This document shows positions 59,818 to 64,000 of a stretch of DNA of 64,000 nt, piece by piece. The first letter of the stretch is position 1; each line of letters opens with the position of its first letter. The notes beneath the pieces were generated by a model. It was not told the DNA's origin. It searched no databases and saw only the letters and a program-made list of their open reading frames with translations. The stretch comes from Sporomusaceae bacterium UBA7701 (GTDB lineage: Bacteria; Bacillota; Negativicutes; Sporomusales; UBA7701): contig DLGF01000006.1 in assembly GCA_002482545.1 (NCBI GenBank), positions 124,001 through 188,000 of the forward strand, read 5' to 3'. The translations under genes were made by a program, and so were the position numbers.

Positions 59818-60005
59818 TAATAAGCAAATCAGGCGACAATAGCTTACAGTGTAAATCCTGCTTTACTTTTTACCTAAATAGTAGTATAGTAAAAAATAGC
59901 CCACGATAGGCCCAATGAATTTTTCATTAGACCTTCTCAACAGAGAAGCCCAATGAGTATTCTAGAGCTAAGTTGGGGGAAACTTTTTTGAGGAGGTCAT
60001 TTAGA
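59818..60005. other. Leader/promoter region of the zinc-ribbon gene
   Basis: AT-rich with a TATAGT-like -10 near 59893 and a strong ribosome binding site (GAGGAGGTCATTTAGA) at the end. A long untranslated leader is possible, but I see no defined structure. Confidence 0.35.
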
Positions 60006-60299
60006 ATGGCTCAAGACAAAACCCTTACTTGCCGTGATTGCGGCGCCGAATTTGTTTTTACCGCTTCCGAGCAAGATTTTTTTGCTGAGAAAGGGTTCAC
60101 CAATGAACCGGGCCGCTGCCCGGAATGCCGCGCGGCCCGCAAGCAGCAGAACCGCGGCGGCCAAGGCGGTTACCAGCAACGCGAAATGCACGATGTAACT
60201 TGTGCAGCTTGCGGTTGCCAGACCCAAGTTCCTTTCCGTCCGAGCAACGACCGTCCTGTTTACTGCAGAGACTGCTTCACCCAAAACCGCCGCTACTAG
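60006..60299 (+). CDS. Small zinc-ribbon protein with four CxxC motifs
   Basis: 97 residues. CRDCGAEFVFTASEQDFF and CPECRAARKQQ form one ribbon (zf-trcl type). CAACGCQTQVPF and YCRDCFTQNRR form the second (CxxC-x17-CxxC type). The linker is Gly/Gln-rich (QNRGGQGGYQQ), as in nucleic-acid-binding proteins. It is upstream of a DEAD-box helicase gene and may act in RNA metabolism. The ATG has a strong GAGGAGG site. Confidence 0.85.
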   Translation: MAQDKTLTCRDCGAEFVFTASEQDFFAEKGFTNEPGRCPECRAARKQQNRGGQGGYQQREMHDVTCAACGCQTQVPFRPSNDRPVYCRDCFTQNRRY

Positions 60300-60308
60300 G
60301 AACAAGAC

Positions 60309-60335
60309 CTCCCCTGCGTAAGCAGGGGAGTTTTC
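60309..60335 (+). terminator. Terminator of the zinc-ribbon gene
   Basis: CTCCCCTGC/GCAGGGGAG stem followed by TTTT. Confidence 0.85.
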
Positions 60336-60440
60336 TTTGGAGCGGAAGCGACCGGCTTTACTTAAGACGCAGGCATAGCCCGGCGACGCTCTGCACAAAC
60401 TGGTGACATCGGTATCTTAATAAAGAAGAGGTAGCATGGA

Positions 60441-61796
60441 ATGTCCAACGAGTTTCTAACGCTGGGTGTTCGCAGGGACATCATTGACCATCTGCAGAAA
60501 ATAGGAATCACCGAGCCCACGCCTGTCCAGGTTCAGGCTATCCCGCAGGTGCTCGCGGGAAAGGACGTGGTCGCTCAGGCCCAGACAGGCACGGGAAAAA
60601 CCCTGGCCTTCTTACTGCCCCTGCTGCAAACCATCGACACAACCAGGCCGTACATCCAGGGACTTATCGTCACCCCTACCAGGGAACTGGCGCTCCAGAT
60701 CGCCAAAGAGGCCAAAAAACTGGCCGACCCTCTCGGCATCAACGTGTTGTCGCTATTCGGCGGCCACGCCGTGACCAGGCAGTCGAGCCAGCTAAAGGGC
60801 AATCCCCACCTCGTCGTCGGCACGCCGGGCCGCCTCCTGGATCACGTACGGCGCAAAAGCCTGAATCTGGGCGGGGTGCGCAAGCTGGTCCTGGATGAGG
60901 CCGACCAGATGCTGCACATGGGTTTTATCGAAGAAGTGGAGGAAATCCTCCGCCAGACCCCGGCTGAGCGCCAGACTTTGCTCTTTTCGGCAACCATTCC
61001 GGCGAAAATTCGCAATCTGGCTAAACGGTATATGGATCGACCTGTTGATATCCACGTGCGCACCGCAAGCGTAACTTTGGACGAGATCAGGCAGCTCGCC
61101 GTGGAAATCCCGCAGGAAGACAAGCTGGACAAGCTCTGCGCGATGATCGACGAGTATCGGCCTTATCTCGCCATGATCTTCTGCCATACCAAGCAACGGG
61201 CCAGCGCCCTCAGCACGGCTCTTGCCCAGCGCGGCTACGCGGTCGACGAACTGCACGGCGACATGACGCAGGCCAAGCGGGAGCAAGTCATGCGCCGTTT
61301 CCGGGATGCCAAACTGCAGCTTTTGGTAGCCACCGATATTGCGGGCCGGGGCCTGGATATCGAGGGAATTACCCATATTTTCAATTACGATATCCCTCAC
61401 GACGTGGAACTCTACATTCACCGCATCGGGCGAACGGGCCGGGCCGGCCAGACCGGCACCGCCATCACCTTCGTGTCCCCGGGCGAAGAAAAATACCTGC
61501 GCCTGATCGAGCAGGGAATCCGGGCTTCCCTAAAAAAATACAGAGTCAAAGGCCCCGGAGCCGGCGCGGAAGCGCCGGAGGCTGCGGCGCCGGCCTTCAA
61601 CCGCCGCCGCGGAGCCGGACAACCGGCTGAGCCGGCGCCACCGCGCCCACGGGCGGAAAAGAAACCGAAGAGCCACGGCGGAACCAATCAGCGCAGCCGC
61701 CGTAGCGCCAAGGCTGCTGCCGAGCCGGCTTCGCCGACTCGTCCCGCCGCGAAAAGCCCGTCCGCCCGCAAAGGCCGGTCGCTCTCCCGGCGGTAA
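60441..61796 (+). CDS. DEAD-box RNA helicase (second, CshA-like)
   Basis: 451 residues. The Q motif is ITEPTPVQVQAIPQVLAGKD; Walker A is AQTGTGKT; motif II is VLDEADQMLHMGF; motif III SATIP; VATDIAGRGLDIEGITHIFNYD and HRIGRTGRAG close the helicase core near residue 370. The C-terminal ~80 residues are Arg/Pro/Ala-rich and basic, typical for CshA/DeaD-type cold-shock and mRNA-decay helicases. AAGAAGAGGTAGC precedes the ATG. Confidence 0.94.
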   Translation: MSNEFLTLGVRRDIIDHLQKIGITEPTPVQVQAIPQVLAGKDVVAQAQTGTGKTLAFLLPLLQTIDTTRPYIQGLIVTPTRELALQIAKEAKKLADPLGINVLSLFGGHAVTRQSSQLKGNPHLVVGTPGRLLDHVRRKSLNLGGVRKLVLDEADQMLHMGFIEEVEEILRQTPAERQTLLFSATIPAKIRNLAKRYMDRPVDIHVRTASVTLDEIRQLAVEIPQEDKLDKLCAMIDEYRPYLAMIFCHTKQRASALSTALAQRGYAVDELHGDMTQAKREQVMRRFRDAKLQLLVATDIAGRGLDIEGITHIFNYDIPHDVELYIHRIGRTGRAGQTGTAITFVSPGEEKYLRLIEQGIRASLKKYRVKGPGAGAEAPEAAAPAFNRRRGAGQPAEPAPPRPRAEKKPKSHGGTNQRSRRSAKAAAEPASPTRPAAKSPSARKGRSLSRR

Positions 61797-61820
61797 CAGT
61801 CCGTTCAGATCCTAGCATTA

Positions 61821-61848
61821 AGAGGCTGCCCTAATGGCAGCCTCTTTG
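61821..61848 (+). terminator. Terminator of the second DEAD-box gene
   Basis: GAGGCTGCC/GGCAGCCTC stem followed by TTT. A near copy lies at 62719-62748. Confidence 0.8.
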
Positions 61849-61913
61849 TGTAAATTTAAATCAATCAATACACCATCTACAAATAAACCGTTGATAAGGA
61901 GGAATGAGGAAAA

Positions 61914-62492
61914 ATGAAAATCGTCGGATTTATCGCAAGTCCGCGGAAAGAAGGCAATACCGCCTGGATAATAAACAAAATACTCGAAGGCGCGAAAGAA
62001 CAGGGCGCGGAAACTCAATCCTGGTATTTCAGCGATCTTGATATCAAGCCGTGCCGGAGTTGTTATGGCTGCAAACAGGACGATCGATGTATCATCAACG
62101 ACGACATGCAGAAACTTTATGGCGCGATTGAGCATGCCGATGCCCTTGTTCTCGGCTCGCCGGTTTACATGGGGCAGATGAGTGCCCAGGCGAAGATATT
62201 CACCGACAGGTTGTTTGCACGATTCCATCCGCGATTCTCTCCGCAATTCAAAGAAGAACATGCCGCGAATAAAAAGCTGATTCTTGTGTTTACTCAGGGT
62301 AATCCTGATTCCGGCATGTTCCAGTTGTATTTTGATTATACGAAAAACATTTTTCAGTTGCTGGGATTTGATGTTCAAGGAGTACATGTCGTTGCCGGTA
62401 TGCGGAATGAACCGGCGCATGAAAGAAAAGATCTGCACACTGTCATGAAGGATATCGGTTCATCGTTGGTTTCGGAACGATTCCCGGAATAA
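61914..62492 (+). CDS. Flavodoxin-fold NAD(P)H-dependent FMN oxidoreductase (iron-sulfur flavoprotein-like)
   Basis: 192 residues. MKIVGFIASPRKEGNTAWIINKIL is the FMN phosphate-binding loop. KPCRSCYGCKQDDRCIINDDM carries the compact cysteine motif of iron-sulfur flavoproteins. LVLGSPVYMGQMSAQAKIFTDR is the second flavin loop. It probably reduces quinones or other small electrophiles. Its codon use is visibly more AT-rich than its neighbours. AAGGAGGAATGAGGAAA precedes the ATG. Confidence 0.88.
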   Translation: MKIVGFIASPRKEGNTAWIINKILEGAKEQGAETQSWYFSDLDIKPCRSCYGCKQDDRCIINDDMQKLYGAIEHADALVLGSPVYMGQMSAQAKIFTDRLFARFHPRFSPQFKEEHAANKKLILVFTQGNPDSGMFQLYFDYTKNIFQLLGFDVQGVHVVAGMRNEPAHERKDLHTVMKDIGSSLVSERFPE

Positions 62493-62538
62493 TAAGAGGA
62501 AAGGTGATAAACTTCATTGTCCTTCTTCATAAAAGGAT

Positions 62539-62603
62539 ACCTCCTAAATTGTTGATGTGGTAGTCGGGAAATTTTCTACATCTAGCAGTTTTGGAGGTTT
62601 TTT
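62539..62603 (+). terminator. Long imperfect hairpin with T run
   Basis: ACCTCC (62539-62544) and GGAGGT (62593-62598) close an imperfect stem of about 22 bp, followed by TTTTTT. It is probably the terminator of the flavoprotein gene, although the stem is unusually long. Confidence 0.6.
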
Positions 62604-62666
62604 AATACCCGCTGGAAGCTTTCCGGAACCCCCTGCATGGCAGGCGGCTTTAAGAACATATAATAA

Positions 62667-62707
62667 TAGGGTTTCAGAACTTAGGGACAAGTTCTGAAAC
62701 CCTATTT
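62667..62707 (+). terminator. Second hairpin downstream of the flavoprotein gene
   Basis: GGGTTTCAGAAC (62669-62680) and GTTCTGAAACCC (62691-62702) form a perfect 12-bp stem followed by TATTT. Confidence 0.6.
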
Positions 62708-62718
62708 GTCTACAGTCT

Positions 62719-62748
62719 GAGGCTGCCCTAAAGGCAGCCTCTCTTTAT
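62719..62748. terminator. Third hairpin, near copy of the 61821 terminator
   Basis: GAGGCTGCC/GGCAGCCTC with loop CTAAA, then TCTTTATT. Its stem is identical to the hairpin at 61822-61844. Confidence 0.55.
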
Positions 62749-62771
62749 TCTGGCGTTCCTATGCCGCCCGC

Positions 62772-63932
62772 CTATTGCCCGGGCCCGGCAAAAGTAATCG
62801 CGATATCGACGATCTCCGGATAATTGCCGATGCGGATCGGCGGACCCCAGGTGCCGTAACCGCAGGAAACAATCGCCTGATAGTCGCCTTTGCGGCGGTA
62901 GCCCCAGTCGGTTTCAAAGATTCGTTCGGTCAAGAGGTTGTTGGGGAAAAACTGGCCATGATGCGTATGGCCCGAGACCTGCAGATCAACCCCGTTTCGC
63001 TGCCCTTCCTCCAGCCGGAAAGGCTGATGATCCAGCAGAAAAATCGGCAGCCGGCCGTCAACGCCTTCCATTACCTTGGCCAGTTCCTCCCGGCCCTTTC
63101 CGGTCATGCGGTTCACCGACAGGTCATCCCGCCCGACCACGTAGAATTGGTCATTGACCTTTACATACCTGTCCTGCAGCACCGTCAGCCCGGCCAGCTC
63201 CAACTGTTCGACCGCCAGCTCGCTGTTGCCGCCCAGATATTCATGGTTGCCCAAAACGACATACCCGCCATACCGTGTCCTCAATTTGCCGAGCGCCTCG
63301 GGCATCTTCTGCTCGACAAACCGGCTGACGTCCTCATCGATGGTATCGCCGGCAAAAAATACGATATCCGGGTTGAGCGCATTGATCCTGTCCACCAGAT
63401 CCGCCAGTCGGTCGTTGCCGACAATGACTCCGAGATGAATATCCGAAACCAGGACCGCCCGCAGCTTCGTCAACCCCGGAACCGCTTTGTTGATGGTTAT
63501 ATCATAGTGGGTGATACGCGGATTCCGCGCATTCCACACCCCAAACGCCAATAGCCCGCAAACCAGCGCGGCGACCGCCACTCCCAGCAGCAGGGACGGC
63601 TGCTTCCAACTAAGCGCCTCCGGCCAGGCCAGACTGCCGATAAGTCGCAGACCATCCGCCAGAACCCAGATCAACAGGAAATAATACAGCGCTGCCAGCC
63701 AATAGTTGCCGATCACCGTAATCCACTCGTCGATTATTCCGGGGAAGAAGGTCCGGCCCAGCCTGGCGACAAAGGGCGAGACCGCCAGGACGATGTATCC
63801 CGCCCAGAACAAAAGGGCGTGAGGTTCCAGCAGGCCGCGGAAAGATTGAAACAACCGCAGTCCAATGTAGTAGTTGCCTGCGCAATAAACAAGAAAAAAA
63901 ACACTCAGAAAACCGATAAACTGGGAACTCAT
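62772..63932 (-). CDS. Membrane-anchored metallophosphoesterase (YkuE/YaeI-like)
   Basis: 386 residues. Three to four membrane helices in the first ~135 residues precede a calcineurin-like domain. Metal ligands are visible in VLVSDIHLGVIVGND, FFAGDTIDED, VVLGNHEYLGG and SGHTHHGQFFP. Related proteins hydrolyse UDP-diacylglucosamine or other phosphodiesters in the envelope; the substrate here is unknown. AAGGAGTAGCGG precedes the ATG. Confidence 0.9.
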   Translation of the reverse strand: MSSQFIGFLSVFFLVYCAGNYYIGLRLFQSFRGLLEPHALLFWAGYIVLAVSPFVARLGRTFFPGIIDEWITVIGNYWLAALYYFLLIWVLADGLRLIGSLAWPEALSWKQPSLLLGVAVAALVCGLLAFGVWNARNPRITHYDITINKAVPGLTKLRAVLVSDIHLGVIVGNDRLADLVDRINALNPDIVFFAGDTIDEDVSRFVEQKMPEALGKLRTRYGGYVVLGNHEYLGGNSELAVEQLELAGLTVLQDRYVKVNDQFYVVGRDDLSVNRMTGKGREELAKVMEGVDGRLPIFLLDHQPFRLEEGQRNGVDLQVSGHTHHGQFFPNNLLTERIFETDWGYRRKGDYQAIVSCGYGTWGPPIRIGNYPEIVDIAITFAGPGQ

Positions 63933-63935
63933 CCG

Positions 63936-64000
63936 CTACTCCTTTGCATCGGCCTCCGCCTTACGCGACAGCCGTTGATGTCTCAGCGCCGATCGTTGTT
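63936..64000 (-). CDS. Possible 3' end of a gene running off the window
   Basis: A frame open from the window edge ends LSRKAEADAKE with a TAG just before the ribosome binding site of the metallophosphoesterase gene. Only about 20 codons are visible, so it may be chance. Confidence 0.25.
   Translation of the reverse strand, partial: QRSALRHQRLSRKAEADAKE

Overview
The window looks like a chromosomal segment of an anaerobic, GC-rich Firmicute, most likely Negativicutes (Sporomusaceae-like). The reasons are the corrinoid-protein/URO-D methyltransferase/RACo-type activator set typical of acetogens, Firmicute RNA control (T-box, GlpP-type antiterminators, a ykkC-like leader), a c-di-AMP-type BusR-like regulator, an archaeal-type AspRS, and many small Fe-S or flavin proteins. 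This assignment is inferred from gene content only. I see no rRNA, tRNA, CRISPR array, prophage or intact insertion sequence.

Layout. 0-3.1 kb is a vitamin B6 salvage unit: a MocR-type PdxR, divergent from pyridoxal kinase and an ECF S component. 3.2-7.1 kb is a TetR-controlled HlyD/ABC-2 exporter with no ATPase gene. 7.8-14.3 kb is the glycerol/glycerol-3-phosphate block (DUF1667 protein, FAD oxidoreductase, GlpA-like dehydrogenase, GlpK, GlpF, GlpP), with three copies of one leader antiterminator motif. 14.6-19.7 kb holds a LysR regulator, membrane proteins, an archaeal-type aspartyl-tRNA synthetase behind a T-box and an Asp/Asn-rich leader ORF, and an ECF S component. 20-24.6 kb is the PTS-type dihydroxyacetone kinase (DhaK, DhaL, DhaM, HPr) with a sigma-54 activator that carries its own HPr domain. 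A sigma-54 promoter and a candidate upstream activating site lie in front of dhaK.

25-34 kb is mostly single genes: an EFR1-type ferredoxin-flavodoxin, a MATE pump, GAPDH, a CPBP protease, a UbiA prenyltransferase, an XPD/DinG helicase with a nuclease domain, DUF1904 and a radical SAM protein. 34.2-39.6 kb is a corrinoid methyl-transfer operon: corrinoid protein, three URO-D-fold methyltransferase-like proteins and a RACo-type activator. 39.7-51.2 kb holds an LTA-synthase-like protein, an APC permease, two divergent DapB paralogues, an NlpC/P60 hydrolase, a GMP-kinase-like protein, a decayed 3D-domain gene, an EamA transporter, a REC-histidine kinase and a BusR-like regulator. 51.3-54.3 kb is an MFS transporter plus LarA homologue behind a ykkC-family riboswitch candidate. 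54.4-64 kb holds PrfC, two DEAD-box helicases, topoisomerase III, a zinc-ribbon protein, a flavodoxin-like reductase and a metallophosphoesterase.

The strongest candidates for something undescribed are (1) the 46-codon leader ORF packed with Asp and Asn codons between the T-box and the start of a likely non-discriminating AspRS, and (2) the ykkC-like RNA in front of an MFS/LarA operon. Family calls and residue comparisons rest on remembered family features, not on searches.
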